Counted from the stretch's first letter, positions 1-8,489 are shown. The stretch: 32,272 bases of DNA from Accumulibacter sp. (GCA_031266435.1 JAISAZ010000080.1:1-32272), one strand, 5' to 3'. Notes: generated by a model from the letters alone, not told the origin. Translations and numbers: made by a program.

Positions 1-41
1 GCGCGTTTTCAAGCCTTCAAAACCTTCTTTGTCACATCATT

Positions 42-120
42 CACGCGCATACGGAATCGTTGGGCTTCTCTCCGTTCAGCCCAACCTATACCGCCGATAG
101 GGCACGGCACGCCGTGCCCT
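42..120 (-). repeat. Interspersed repeat: GC palindrome plus 'ggtataggttgggctga' module
   Basis: Read on the minus strand this is a GGGCACGGCGTGCCGTGCCC palindrome, then a TATCGGCGGTATAGGTTGGG stretch, then a conserved tail ending ACGATTCCGTATGCGCGTGAAT. The same module recurs on the plus strand at 15901-15950 (without the palindrome), 15989-16075 and 16112-16199. It is a host interspersed repeat, with no coding potential of its own. Confidence 0.8.
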
Positions 121-246
121 GTCAGGTATCAGGAATCAGGAGACAGGGATCAGATCGGTCAGCGGCGGCTTCGCCGCCGGAGAAAGATCGTTGAAACACC
201 GATCGGTTTTCGTCTGATTCCTGTCTCCTGATCCCTGATCCCTGAC
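121..246. repeat. Palindromic heptamer-repeat element (copy 1)
   Basis: The left arm is made of degenerate heptamers (TCAGGAATCAGGAGACAGGG) and the right arm is its inverse (CCTGTCTCCTGATCCCTGAT). Between them lie a CGGCGGCTTCGCCGCCGG hairpin and a GATCGGT/ACCGATC pair, so the whole element could fold as one long hairpin. Its right edge lies directly next to the stop codon of the phosphatase gene, on the downstream side. Relatives occur at 16541-16576, 20470-20859, 22624-22880, 23891-23942, 24102-24218 and 24661-24860. Confidence 0.85.
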
Positions 247-248
247 CT

Positions 249-1016
249 CTATCCCCTGCCCGTTTTTTTCGGCGCTTCGACGAGTTTCAGGATGGCGACC
301 GAAATATTGTCGCCCGCGCCGCGCGCACGCGACCGGGCGCGCGTAATGAGGAGGTCGGAGGCTTCGCGCGCGGAATGCGAGGCGAGGACATTGCCGAGTT
401 CCGTGTCGCTGAAATAACCCCACAGCCCGTCGGAACACAGCAGAAAGCTGTCGCCGACCTGCAGGTCGCTCGACTCGCCGAAATCGACCTTCGGGACGCC
501 CTTTCCACCGAGCGAGGTCGTCAGGACGTTCCGGTTCGGGTGCGCCAGCGCCTGCGCGGGCGTGATCTTTCCTCGCGCGACGAGTTGTTCGACGAAGGAA
601 TGGTCTATCGTGTGAAAAAGCGCCTTGTCGCCCCGAAAACGGTAGAGGCGACTGTCGCCGCAGTGCGCCCAGATCACCATTCCCGGTTGAAGCAGCATCA
701 TCACGGCCGTGCTGTGCGGGTCCTTTTCGTTGATGAAGCGCGACGCCTTGATCAGGACGTGCGCTTCGTTGAAAACCGCTTCGAGCATTTCATGCGGGGA
801 TTCGGTCTTCGAGGAATAGGATTCGAGGTTGTTCCGGGCGGTATGGATGACCTGCTGCGCGGCGAGGACGCCACCCGTGTGACCTCCCATTCCGTCCGCG
901 ACCACAGCCAGCGCGACTCCCTTTTCCTTCGGGTGAGGCAGAAGCGCGACACGGTCCTGCTGCTCTTTTCGATCACCCTGATGCTGGGCGACGCACGCAT
1001 CTATGATTATTGCCAT
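249..1016 (-). CDS. PP2C-family Ser/Thr protein phosphatase
   Basis: A 255-residue cytosolic metal-dependent phosphatase that removes phosphate from Ser/Thr of proteins, usually opposing a Hanks-type kinase. The whole protein is one PP2C domain. Visible motifs are GDRKEQQDR near residue 14 (D21 a metal ligand), VADGMGGHTGG at 39-49 (D41), HCGDSRLYR at 118-126 (D121), LLCSDGLWG at 192-200 (D196) and GDNISV at 235-240 (D236), in the family's order. Length is normal for bacterial Stp/PphA proteins. The ATG at 1016 is chosen because the family starts only a few residues before the first motif; no clear Shine-Dalgarno is visible. No kinase or FHA gene is in view, so its target is unknown. Confidence 0.93.
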   Translation of the reverse strand: MAIIIDACVAQHQGDRKEQQDRVALLPHPKEKGVALAVVADGMGGHTGGVLAAQQVIHTARNNLESYSSKTESPHEMLEAVFNEAHVLIKASRFINEKDPHSTAVMMLLQPGMVIWAHCGDSRLYRFRGDKALFHTIDHSFVEQLVARGKITPAQALAHPNRNVLTTSLGGKGVPKVDFGESSDLQVGDSFLLCSDGLWGYFSDTELGNVLASHSAREASDLLITRARSRARGAGDNISVAILKLVEAPKKTGRG

Positions 1017-1372
1017 GTTATTGTTCGACGAGTCGCTTCCCGATGGTGTCCTCTACTTATTGGAAGAGTAGCATAGTTTCAAAGTGCGAACCGTACAAAC
1101 CTTTACAAACAGACACGCTGAACGCGAAAAAATGCCGGCTCCACAACAAAAAATCGGGCATAATCCCCTTTGGAATGCCGACCCCGGTATTTCCCGTCGA
1201 AAAGCGATGATATGTCCAACAAGAAATCAGCGGCGGAGCGTCCAGAAAGACTGTTCAAAATGTTTCTGAGGGGCTTCGCTTCATTTCCAGAAATGTCCGG
1301 CGCCTTGCCGGCGGCGGATTCCGCGCTCGCTGCCGCTCGCGGGCGCAATTTCTACCCGGCGTCGGCTTTACG
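1017..1372. other. Intergenic region upstream of mtaD
   Basis: This 356-base gap separates the divergent phosphatase and mtaD genes. A CATAAT hexamer at 1159-1164 could be a -10 for mtaD, but no convincing -35 lies 16-18 bases before it. An open frame of 54 codons from ATG 1212 ends in an ATGA overlap with the mtaD start; its protein resembles nothing I recognise and it may be chance or a short leader. Confidence 0.4.
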
Positions 1373-2701
1373 ATGAAAACACCCGTCGACCTTATGATCG
1401 AAGCGCGGTGGATCGTACCGGTCGAACCCGCGCGCGTCGTCCTCGAAAACCACGCGGTCGCCGTCGACAAGGGCAGGATTGTCGCAATCCTGCCACAATC
1501 CGACGCCGCCGCGCGCTTTGCGCCCGCCCAAACGCAGACGCTCGCGCACCACATCGTGATCCCCGGCCTCGTCAACCTCCATACGCACGCGGCGATGTCG
1601 CTCTTGAGAGGGATCGCCGACGACCTTCCCCTCCAAAAGTGGTTGAGCGAATACATCTGGCCGCTCGAAGCGAAACACGTTTCCGAACGCTTCGTCCGCG
1701 ACGGGACGACGCTCGCCTGCGCCGAGATGCTGCTCGGCGGGACGACCTGCTTCAACGACATGTATTTCTTTCCGAAAGACGCGGCTTTTTCGGCGCTCAA
1801 ACTCGGAATGCGCGCCGCGATCGGCCTCCTCGTCTTCGACTTCCCTTCGTCGTACGCCGCCGACGCCGACGATTATCTGAACAAGAACATGCAGACGCGC
1901 GACGAACTCAAGAACGAGCCGCTGCTCAGCTTCTGCCTCGCGCCGCATTCGCCCTACACGGTCGGCGATCAAACCTTCGCCCGCGTTCTGACGCTCGCGG
2001 AGCAATGCGACCTGCCGATTCATCTGCATCTGCACGAGACCCTCCAGGAAACCGAAGACAGTCTGCGGCAGTTCGGCGTCCGCCCGATCGAAAGGCTGCG
2101 CCGCCTCGGTCTGCTCGGACCGGGTCTGATCGCCGTCCACAGCGTCCACCTCGAACCCGACGAAATCGCGCTTCTCGCGCGACACGGCTGCTCCGTCGCG
2201 CACTGCCCAAGTTCGAACCTGAAACTCGCGAGCGGGATCGCGCCGGTCGCCTCGCTCGTGGAGGAAGGCATCAACGTCGGCTTCGGAACCGACAGCGCCG
2301 CGAGCAACAACCGGCTCGACCTTTTTTCCGAAATGCGCCTCGCCAGCCTGCTCGCGAAGGCTTCGAGCGGGAACGCCGAAGCCGTCGATACCCACCAGGC
2401 TTTGCACATGGCGACCCTGGGCGGCGCGCGCGCGCTCGGCCTCGGAGAGACGATCGGCTCGATTTCGGTCGGAAAATCCGCCGATCTTTGCGCCGTCCGC
2501 ATTGACGACCTGCGTTTGCTTCCCTATTATGACGCGGTGTCGCTTCTCGTCTACTCGGCGGGACGGGAATTTGTCAGCGACGTCTGGGTTGCGGGGAAAA
2601 AGCGCGTCGAAAACGCGCGTTTACTGGGTTTTGACGAAAACGAGTTGATAAATTCAGTCTCTTTATGGCAGAATCGACTTCATCCAGGTCGCAACCCCTA
2701 G
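1373..2701 (+). CDS. mtaD: TRZ/ATZ-family amidohydrolase, 5-methylthioadenosine / S-adenosylhomocysteine deaminase type
   Basis: A 442-residue cytosolic zinc-dependent deaminase of the amidohydrolase superfamily. Family members deaminate 5'-methylthioadenosine, S-adenosylhomocysteine or 5'-deoxyadenosine to the inosine forms, recycling by-products of SAM reactions. The metal ligands are visible: H70 and H72 in NLHTHAAM, H219 within HLHLHE, H256 in AVHSVHL and D307 in GFGTDSAASNN. The conserved GGTTCFNDMYFF stretch (about 122-133) is also present. Full length for the family. It precedes ompA and ubiG; in betaproteobacteria mtaD often sits next to ubiG, and both deal with SAM metabolism. Substrate preference cannot be read from sequence. 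Confidence 0.92.
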   Translation: MKTPVDLMIEARWIVPVEPARVVLENHAVAVDKGRIVAILPQSDAAARFAPAQTQTLAHHIVIPGLVNLHTHAAMSLLRGIADDLPLQKWLSEYIWPLEAKHVSERFVRDGTTLACAEMLLGGTTCFNDMYFFPKDAAFSALKLGMRAAIGLLVFDFPSSYAADADDYLNKNMQTRDELKNEPLLSFCLAPHSPYTVGDQTFARVLTLAEQCDLPIHLHLHETLQETEDSLRQFGVRPIERLRRLGLLGPGLIAVHSVHLEPDEIALLARHGCSVAHCPSSNLKLASGIAPVASLVEEGINVGFGTDSAASNNRLDLFSEMRLASLLAKASSGNAEAVDTHQALHMATLGGARALGLGETIGSISVGKSADLCAVRIDDLRLLPYYDAVSLLVYSAGREFVSDVWVAGKKRVENARLLGFDENELINSVSLWQNRLHPGRNP

Positions 2702-2789
2702 ATTTTTTACGCATTGCCCATTAGCATTTCGAATCGATAACAAATATACCCGCAGTCTTTGATCAAATTTAACTGAAGAGGAATATTCG

Positions 2790-3437
2790 ATGAAAACATT
2801 GAAACACACCCTGATGGCCGTCGTCGCCACCACCCTCGGCCTTTGCGCCTCGCTCGCTTACGCGCAAGCGCGTGTATACGCCGTCGACCAGCGTGGCGTC
2901 GTCGTCAAGAACAGCACCGGCCTCTGCTGGCGTACCGGCTACTGGACGCCTGCCGCCGCCGCGCAAGACGCCGCCGGTTGCGAATGCGACAAGGACCTCC
3001 TGCCGCGCAACGTTTGCGAAAAAACGCCCGCGCCGCAACCCAAGGCCGTCATCGGTGATGAAAAAGTCACGCTGGCCGCCGACGCGCTCTTCGACTTCGG
3101 CAAAGCGGATCTGCGCCCCGAAGGCAAGGCCGCGCTCGACAACATCGTCGCCCGCTCGCAAAGCCTCGCGCTCGAAGTCGTGATCGCCGTCGGTCACGCC
3201 GACCGCATCGGCAGCGCCGCGCTGAACCAAAAGCTTTCCGAACGCCGCGCCGCTTCGGTCAAGTCCTACCTCCTCGGCAAGGGCATCCCGGCCAACCGTA
3301 TCTACACCGAAGGCAAGGGTAGCCAACAACCGGCCACCAAGGCGGGTGAATGCGCCGGCGGCAAGAGCGCCAAGGTCATCGCGTGCCTGCAACCGGATCG
3401 CCGCGTCGATATCGAAATCATCGGAACCAAGAAGTAA
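2790..3437 (+). CDS. ompA: OmpA-family outer-membrane/periplasmic protein
   Basis: A 215-residue exported protein. Residues 1-26 are a signal peptide (positive MKTLKH, hydrophobic core, cleavage after AYA). A Cys-rich linker follows (C46, C64, C66, C76; CWRTGYWTP), then a C-terminal OmpA/MotB peptidoglycan-binding domain at about 92-212 with FDFGKADLRPEG, GHADRIGS (D138) and NQKLSERRA (R152), the residues that bind diaminopimelate in the family. It lacks the eight-strand barrel of enterobacterial OmpA, which is usual for this betaproteobacterial form. AGAGGAA at about 2775 is a good ribosome binding site, and a strong terminator follows, so it is probably a major monocistronic transcript. Confidence 0.93.
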   Translation: MKTLKHTLMAVVATTLGLCASLAYAQARVYAVDQRGVVVKNSTGLCWRTGYWTPAAAAQDAAGCECDKDLLPRNVCEKTPAPQPKAVIGDEKVTLAADALFDFGKADLRPEGKAALDNIVARSQSLALEVVIAVGHADRIGSAALNQKLSERRAASVKSYLLGKGIPANRIYTEGKGSQQPATKAGECAGGKSAKVIACLQPDRRVDIEIIGTKK

Positions 3438-3454
3438 TTCTTTCCGAACCCTTG

Positions 3455-3484
3455 AAAAGCCCTGCTAGGCGGGGCTTTTTTTTA
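3455..3484 (+). terminator. Rho-independent terminator after ompA
   Basis: AAAAGCCC and GGGCTTTT form an 8-bp stem around a 9-base loop, followed by an uninterrupted T run. It lies 18 bases after the ompA stop and before ubiG, so ubiG needs read-through or its own promoter. Confidence 0.9.
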
Positions 3485-3519
3485 TTTAGAAAAGGAATGA
3501 TCCAGACCCAAACCGTCCT

Positions 3520-4221
3520 ATGTCCGCCAACACAGACCCCGTCGAACTCGACAAGTTCAGCCGCGCCGCGCACCGCTGGTGGGACCCGGAAAGCGAATTC
3601 AAGCCGCTTCACCGGATCAACCCGCTCCGCGTCGAATGGATCGGGCGCCACATCGAAACGGCGGGAAAAAACTTCCTCGATTTAGGCTGCGGCGGCGGAA
3701 TCCTCTCGGAAAGCCTCGCGCGCCGCGGCGCGAAAGTTCTTGGAATCGACCTCTCCGAAAAAGCCCTCGGCGTCGCCCGTCTTCACAGCTTCGATGCCGC
3801 CCTCGACGTCGATTACCGGGCGATCTCGGTCGAAGACCTCGCGGAGGAAAAACCCGGCGCCTTCGACGCGGTCGCGTGCATGGAAATGCTCGAACACGTT
3901 CCCGACCCCGAAAGCGTCGTCTCGGCGTGCGCAAAACTCGTAAAGCCCGGCGGACACGTCTTTTTCTCGACGATCAACCGCAGCCTCACGGCTTACCTCT
4001 CGGTGATCGTCGGCGCGGAACGTTTTCTGAGAATCCTCCCGCCGGGAACGCACGAGTTCGCGCGCTTCATCCGCCCGTCGGAACTCGTTCGCGCGACGAG
4101 GAAATTCCGCCTCGAAACGGATGACCTGACCGGCTTTGCGTACAACCCGGCGACGCAAACATGCCGGATCTGCAAAAGCGTCGACATCAACTACCTGCTC
4201 CACGCGCGGCGCCTCCCATGA
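3520..4221 (+). CDS. ubiG: Ubiquinone biosynthesis O-methyltransferase
   Basis: A 233-residue SAM-dependent methyltransferase that carries out both O-methylations in ubiquinone biosynthesis, at the inner membrane. The N-terminal family signature (DPVELDKFSRAAHRWWDPE, residues 6-24) and GEFKPLH-like stretch are diagnostic. The SAM-binding motif I is FLDLGCGGGILSE (52-64) with acidic D78 ending the second strand (VLGIDLSEKA), and EMLEHVPDP is motif II. Full length. The ATG at 3520 fits the family start; the purine-rich AAAGGA at about 3491 is rather far upstream. The stop overlaps the next gene by ATGA. A phosphoglycolate phosphatase gene often follows ubiG in this group and is absent here. Confidence 0.96.
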   Translation: MSANTDPVELDKFSRAAHRWWDPESEFKPLHRINPLRVEWIGRHIETAGKNFLDLGCGGGILSESLARRGAKVLGIDLSEKALGVARLHSFDAALDVDYRAISVEDLAEEKPGAFDAVACMEMLEHVPDPESVVSACAKLVKPGGHVFFSTINRSLTAYLSVIVGAERFLRILPPGTHEFARFIRPSELVRATRKFRLETDDLTGFAYNPATQTCRICKSVDINYLLHARRLP

Positions 4222-4697
4222 ACCCGACGCCGATCGAAAACACGCAAGACGCGCGCGTCGAATTTGCACGGGCCTCCGACCTCGACGCGATGGCCGAGCT
4301 TTTGGCCGAACTCTTCGCGCTCGAAGGCGATTTTCATCCCGAACGCGAAAAACAGCTCGCCGGTCTGCGCCTCGTCCTCGAAAATCCAGACGCCGGCCAG
4401 CTTTTCGTCCTGCGGGCGGGAAACCGTGTCGGTGGCATGGCGAACGCATTGATCACCGTCAGCACCGCCGAAGGCAAAAAAGTCGTTCTGCTCGAAGACG
4501 TGATCGTCGCAAAGGATTTCCGGCGCCGGCGTTTCGGGCGCCTCCTGGTCGAAACGGTCTGCGAATGGGCCGGCGCGCGCGGCTTTTCGCGCCTGACGCT
4601 GCTCGCCGACAAAACCAACGAAAGCGCCCTGGTCTTTTACCAAAGCCTCGGCTTCACGCATTCCACGATGCGCGTCCTGCGGAAAAAACTCGCCTGA
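4218..4697 (+). CDS. GNAT-family N-acetyltransferase
   Basis: A 159-residue acetyl-CoA-dependent acyltransferase. The ATG at 4218 overlaps the ubiG stop as ATGA, implying translational coupling, and is preferred to an upstream start at 4161 that would run inside ubiG. The acetyl-CoA pyrophosphate loop is visible as DFRRRRFGRLL, preceded by the beta-4 strand VVLLEDVIV, and the C-terminal NESALVFYQSLGF motif is typical of GNAT enzymes. The substrate is unknown. The gene lies at the boundary of a foreign island: the 3' end of a broken dinD fragment starts almost immediately after its stop. Confidence 0.9.
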   Translation: MNPTPIENTQDARVEFARASDLDAMAELLAELFALEGDFHPEREKQLAGLRLVLENPDAGQLFVLRAGNRVGGMANALITVSTAEGKKVVLLEDVIVAKDFRRRRFGRLLVETVCEWAGARGFSRLTLLADKTNESALVFYQSLGFTHSTMRVLRKKLA

Positions 4698-4705
4698 AAC
4701 AGGGA

Positions 4706-4986
4706 TAAGCGGCGGTACGGGAAAGGCGCACGTCCTCGACAGCGCGCTAAGCGCCGGAACCGATGTTGACCATTGTGAGGATATCCTCCATATGGTCTTC
4801 CACCCGCTGGTCGCTGTTGCGGCAAGCCTCGCGTGCGCGTTCCAGTACCGGCAGGAAGTGGCGGTACTGGGAATACTCCAGCACCCGAGCCAACTGGCGC
4901 GCCAGCCAGTATTCGTTGCCGTTTTCGTCGCGATGACGGATGCCGTCGAAGGTTGTCTGCGGCGTGCCGACTTGCTTTCCGGTCAT
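4706..4986 (-). pseudogene. Truncated dinD-like gene (N-terminal fragment with amber stop)
   Basis: The frame from ATG 4986 gives 79 residues resembling the N-terminus of DinD/BRO-type DNA-damage-inducible proteins: FDGIRHRDENGNEYWLAR, then LEYSQYRHFLPVLERAREAC and TMVNIGSGA. A TAG at 4747-4749 stops it, but the same frame continues as RAVEDVRLSRTAAY, which matches how the family continues, before similarity ends at about 4706 against the GNAT gene. So it has both a nonsense mutation and a 3' deletion. AAGGAAAG upstream of the ATG is a good ribosome binding site. DinD in E. coli is SOS-induced and inhibits RecA; this fragment is unlikely to work. Confidence 0.75.
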
Positions 4987-5134
4987 GACAGCTTTCCTTG
5001 TTTGTTGAATGTCTGCGCCAGTATCCGCTCCGGCGAGCGCTCGATTTCTATGAGTCTCCGATTATGTCATAACATGGGAAGAAGGAAGACGAGAGTATTC
5101 CACTCGCTGAATTCCGTTCAGTCACTCATCGAAG

Positions 5135-5163
5135 TTGACGAGACGTGGTTTACAAAATAGAAT
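5135..5163 (+). promoter_or_regulatory. Sigma-70-type promoter for the ImmA-PIN pair
   Basis: TTGACG at 5135-5140, a 17-base spacer and TAGAAT at 5158-5163, 40 bases before the ATG at 5203. An inverted pair GGTTTA (5147-5152) and TAAACC (5180-5185) brackets the -10 and the predicted start of transcription and could be an operator for the XRE domain encoded downstream. Confidence 0.7.
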
Positions 5164-5202
5164 CATTTGTGTCAATTTATAAACCAGGATACGGAGATCG
5201 CC

Positions 5203-6270
5203 ATGATCGGGAACCGACTCAAGAGGGCACGTGAAGCTCAAGGATTGTCATTGCGCGAGTTGGAGACCGCCATTCAGGAACAGGTCTCCGCGCAGGCCAT
5301 TGGCAAGTACGAGCGCGACGAAATGATGCCGAGTTCCACCATTCTTCTGGCGCTCGCCAAGACGCTGGAGGTTTCACCGGAATACCTGCTCAGCGAGCGC
5401 AAGATCGAACTGACAGGCGTGGATTTTCGCAAAGCGCCGCACGCGAGCGCCAAGGACGAGCGCACTCTGGAAGCATCGGTACTGGAACAAGTCGAGCGCT
5501 ATCTGGAGTTGGAAGAACTGCTACCCGGCGTCGACCAGCCTTGGGAGACTCCCGTCGACGAAGCTTTCGATATCCGCCGCATCGAGGACGCGGAGCAGGC
5601 TGCCGATGCCCTGCGGCGTCTATGGAAGCTGGGGGGCGACCCAATCCCTTCCATGGCTGAACTTCTGGAAGACAAGGGAGTAAAGGTGGTCGCTCTGGAC
5701 TTACCGGAAAACATGTCGGGATCCAAGGCATTCGTGTGCCGCCCAGGTCACGGAAATGCGCCAATAATCGTCGTCAACCAGAGACACAATGGCGAAGGCC
5801 AGCGTTTCACCCTGGCCCATGAATTAGCCCACTTGGTCTTGCGATTCTCCGAACTCGGCAAACCAGAGCAGGAAAAGGCGGCCGACCGGTTCGCGGGTGC
5901 TTTCCTGATGGCTCAGGACATGGTCTTGCGCTTGCTAGGCTCACACCGCACGTCGATTTCTCTCGGCGAATTGGCGGAGTTGAAAAAGGTTTTCAAGGTA
6001 AGTATCGCTTCGCTCGTACTGCGCTGTGCTCAGCTCAGTATCCTCTCGAAAGTAGCCTACAGCCGCTTATGGGATCAAATCAAGGGCTTGGGCTGGAACA
6101 CCGAGTCACTCTCCGAGCCACATCGTCTCCCTGCCGAAGTCCCCCAACGCATGGAGCGCCTGTGTCTGCGCGCGGTGGCCGAGGGCGCCATTTCTGAGGC
6201 GCGTGCCGCCGAATTGCTCAAGGTCAGTGTCCGCGCGTTGGACTGCCGGCTTCTGGGACAAATCGCCTGA
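5203..6270 (+). CDS. XRE-type regulator fused to ImmA/IrrE metallopeptidase
   Basis: A 355-residue two-domain protein. Residues 1-65 form a helix-turn-helix of XRE type (NRLKRAREAQGLSLRELE, then IGKYERDEMMPSSTILLALA). The C-terminal part is an ImmA/IrrE (COG2856) domain with the zinc site HELAH at 206-210, after VVNQRHNGEGQRFTLA. Such proteins bind DNA and cleave or sense repressor-like partners; many act as antitoxins or stress regulators. The ATG at 5203 is chosen over an upstream TTG (5167) because GGAG at 5193-5196 is well spaced and the HTH starts directly. Six bases separate it from the PIN gene, so the two are probably one operon. Codon use is less GC-rich than in neighbouring genes, suggesting transfer. 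Confidence 0.88.
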   Translation: MIGNRLKRAREAQGLSLRELETAIQEQVSAQAIGKYERDEMMPSSTILLALAKTLEVSPEYLLSERKIELTGVDFRKAPHASAKDERTLEASVLEQVERYLELEELLPGVDQPWETPVDEAFDIRRIEDAEQAADALRRLWKLGGDPIPSMAELLEDKGVKVVALDLPENMSGSKAFVCRPGHGNAPIIVVNQRHNGEGQRFTLAHELAHLVLRFSELGKPEQEKAADRFAGAFLMAQDMVLRLLGSHRTSISLGELAELKKVFKVSIASLVLRCAQLSILSKVAYSRLWDQIKGLGWNTESLSEPHRLPAEVPQRMERLCLRAVAEGAISEARAAELLKVSVRALDCRLLGQIA

Positions 6271-6276
6271 GCGACC

Positions 6277-6777
6277 ATGATCATTCTGGTCTCGGACACT
6301 TCCGTCCTGATTGATCTTGAGCGCGGCGGACTTCTGGAGCTTGCGTTTTCGTGCGGGCTTGCGATGGTGGTGCCCGACCTTTTGTACGAACGGGAGTTGG
6401 CATCAAGCAACGGGCCGTTGCTGCGGCAGCTTGGCTTGGGCGTCGTCGCATTGGCGCCAAATGAAGTGATCTTTGCGCAGCAGTTGCGCAAGCAAATACC
6501 GGGTTTGTCACTTCCCGACTGCTTCGCACTGAGCTGTGCGCGGCGGTCAGATCACGCGCTGGTGACCGGCGATAAACTGCTCCGAACGGAAGCGCAATCC
6601 CGGCAGTGCAGGGTCCATGGGCTACTCTGGCTCCTCGACCAAATGGAAATGTCCGGGAAAATCGGCGCAACGATGCTTTATGAGGGCCTCACACGTATTT
6701 CGAAGCACCCGCGTTGTCGCCTTCCCAAGGCCGAAGTGTCCGCTCGACTGCAACGATGGTGGGTACAAAACAGATAA
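6277..6777 (+). CDS. PIN-domain protein, probable toxin of the pair
   Basis: A 166-residue protein with PIN-like acidic motifs: VSDTSVLIDLERG at residues 4-16, LSLPDCFALSCA at about 76-87 and LVTGDKLLRTEA at about 94-105. PIN proteins are Mg-dependent ribonucleases and are the toxins of VapBC-type systems; this one looks like the DUF3368/COG2405-type branch. It starts 6 bases after the XRE-ImmA gene, so the peptidase protein is the likely partner or antitoxin. That role is inferred from position. The C-terminal 30 residues (ISKHPRCRLPKAEVSARL) are basic and helical. Confidence 0.75.
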   Translation: MIILVSDTSVLIDLERGGLLELAFSCGLAMVVPDLLYERELASSNGPLLRQLGLGVVALAPNEVIFAQQLRKQIPGLSLPDCFALSCARRSDHALVTGDKLLRTEAQSRQCRVHGLLWLLDQMEMSGKIGATMLYEGLTRISKHPRCRLPKAEVSARLQRWWVQNR

Positions 6778-6843
6778 TGCCGGTAGGCGTTGCAGTCTTT
6801 CCCATCACTTCGCTCTTTTCCCAGACCGCGTGCGCCGAAACCC

Positions 6844-8241
6844 TCAGCCGACCCCGGCGGGTTTCAGGCGCTCAAGTACCGTCTCGCGCGAGAAGAGCGC
6901 GATGACGCCGTCGATCGACGGCGTGTGCTCGCGCCCGGTCAGAAGCACGCGCAGGGGCATCGCCAATTTCGGCATCTTGAGCTTGTGCGCTTTCAGGCAG
7001 TCCTTGACGAGCGCGTTGATCGTCGGCGCGTCCCAGGGATCGAGATCCGGGATGCGCGCGGCGAAGTCTTTCAGCGCCGGCAACGCGTCGGGCGTCAGGT
7101 GCCGCGCCAGCGCGTCGGGTTCGGGCGTGGGCGGCGCGTAAAACACCCTGACCTCGTCGGCAAGCTGGTCGAGGCGGCTGACGCGCTCCTTGTAGAGCGC
7201 GACGACGGCTTCGAGCGAAGGCGTTTGGGAGAGCGTCACGCCGAGCGCGGCAAGGCGCGGAGCGAGCAGCGCGGCGAGACGCATGTTATCGGTCTCTCTG
7301 AGGTAATGCGCGTTCAGCCAGTCGAGCTTTTCGGTATTGAACTGCGCCGCCGACGGCGTGATGTGGTCCAGATCGAACCATTCGCGGAACTGCGCCATCG
7401 AAAAAACCTCGTCGTCGCCGTGCGACCAGCCCAGGCGCGCGAGGTAGTTCAGCACGGCTTCCGGCAGATAGCCGTTTTCGTCGTATTGCATGACGCTCAC
7501 CGCGCCGTGGCGTTTCGACAATTTCTGCCCGTCGTCGCCGAGGATCATCGAAAGGTGGCCGTAGCGCGGAATCGGCGCGCCGAGCGCTTTCAGGATATTG
7601 ATCTGGCGCGGCGTGTTGTTGACGTGGTCGTCGCCGCGAATGACGTGCGTGATATTCATGTCCCAATCGTCGACCGCGACGCAGAAATTGTACGTCGGCA
7701 CGAGGTCGGCACGCGCGATGACGAGGTCGTCGAGTTCCGCGTTGTCGATCGCGATCGAACCCTTGACCAGATCGTCCCACGCGACGACGCCGTCGAGGGG
7801 ATTCCTGAAGCGCACGACCGGTCGGACGCCGTCCGGCGGCTTCGGAAGAGTCTTGCCCGCTTCGGGACGCCACCTTCTATCGTAGCGGGGCTTCAGACCC
7901 TGGACGCGCTGCGCTTCGCGCAGGCGGTCGAGTTCTTCGGGCGTCGTATAGCAGTAATACGCGCTCCCCGATTCGAGCATTTCGTGGACGACGGCCTTGT
8001 AGCGCTCCATCCGCCGCATCTGGTAGATCGGGCCCTCGTCGTAATCGAGGCCGAGCCAACGCATGCCGTCGAGAATCGCCTGGACGGCTTCGGAGGTCGA
8101 ACGCGCGACATCGGTATCCTCGATGCGCAGGATGAATTCACCGCCGTGGTGCCGCGCGTAAGCCCAGGAAAAAAGCGCCGTGCGTGCGCCGCCGATATGC
8201 AGAAACCCCGTCGGTGACGGCGCGAAACGAGTGCGAACCAT
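6844..8241 (-). CDS. gltX: Glutamyl-tRNA synthetase
   Basis: A 465-residue class I aminoacyl-tRNA synthetase that charges tRNA-Glu, essential for translation and, through glutamyl-tRNA, for haem synthesis. The HIGH-type motif is [17 protein letters not shown] near the N-terminus and the KMSKS-type motif is QKLSKRHG. The C-terminal half is the helical anticodon-binding region. The ATG at 8241 is preferred to an upstream in-frame start at 8301 because the family begins [12 protein letters not shown] and a GGGAAG ribosome binding site lies just before. A TACAAT/TATACA hexamer at 8272-8279 could be its -10; no strong -35 is seen. It converges on the PIN gene. Confidence 0.97.
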   Translation of the reverse strand: MVRTRFAPSPTGFLHIGGARTALFSWAYARHHGGEFILRIEDTDVARSTSEAVQAILDGMRWLGLDYDEGPIYQMRRMERYKAVVHEMLESGSAYYCYTTPEELDRLREAQRVQGLKPRYDRRWRPEAGKTLPKPPDGVRPVVRFRNPLDGVVAWDDLVKGSIAIDNAELDDLVIARADLVPTYNFCVAVDDWDMNITHVIRGDDHVNNTPRQINILKALGAPIPRYGHLSMILGDDGQKLSKRHGAVSVMQYDENGYLPEAVLNYLARLGWSHGDDEVFSMAQFREWFDLDHITPSAAQFNTEKLDWLNAHYLRETDNMRLAALLAPRLAALGVTLSQTPSLEAVVALYKERVSRLDQLADEVRVFYAPPTPEPDALARHLTPDALPALKDFAARIPDLDPWDAPTINALVKDCLKAHKLKMPKLAMPLRVLLTGREHTPSIDGVIALFSRETVLERLKPAGVG

Positions 8242-8327
8242 TTTTTCTTCCCGTAAAAAAAACTGTGCCTTATTGTATAGGATGCGTTCGTTTTCGTGCA
8301 TCCAAGTCGTCGCCGAGTGTCATCAAA

Positions 8328-8356
8328 TTGACCATCGGGCCAAGTTATGCTTAAAT
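8328..8356 (+). promoter_or_regulatory. Promoter for tRNA-Val
   Basis: TTGACC at 8328-8333, a 17-base spacer and TTAAAT at 8351-8356, ending 13 bases before the mature tRNA. The spacing suits a short-leader tRNA transcript. Confidence 0.6.
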
Positions 8357-8369
8357 CCACTCCCCTGAC

Positions 8370-8444
8370 GCGCGGTTAACTCAGCGGTAGAGTGCCACCT
8401 TCACACGGTGGAAGTCACTGGTTCGAACCCAGTACCGCGCACCA
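8370..8444 (+). tRNA. tRNA-Val (anticodon CAC)
   Basis: A full cloverleaf: acceptor GCGCGGT/ACCGCGC, D arm ACTC-loop-GAGT, anticodon stem CCACC/GGTGG with loop TTCACAC (anticodon CAC at 8402-8404), variable loop AAGTC, T arm ACTGG-TTCGAAC-CCAGT, and an encoded CCA end. It reads GUG codons. Confidence 0.96.
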
Positions 8445-8489
8445 TCAGACAGGGAACGGGCGCCAATTCACGCAATTCTCTCCAGGCGC

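Noticed and set aside
375-1076. Long plus-strand open frame opposite the phosphatase gene
   Set aside because: It is antisense to a gene with all PP2C motifs, its protein is Arg-rich and low in normal composition, and it has no family features. It is a GC-rich shadow frame.
1212-1376. 54-codon frame overlapping the mtaD start by ATGA
   Set aside because: The overlap is suggestive of coupling, but there is no ribosome binding site and the protein matches nothing I know. Kept only as a note in the intergenic entry.
5116-5130. LexA box upstream of the dinD fragment
   Set aside because: There is a CTGAA/TTCAG inverted pair on the minus strand, but it does not match the CTGT-N8-ACAG pattern in sequence or length.
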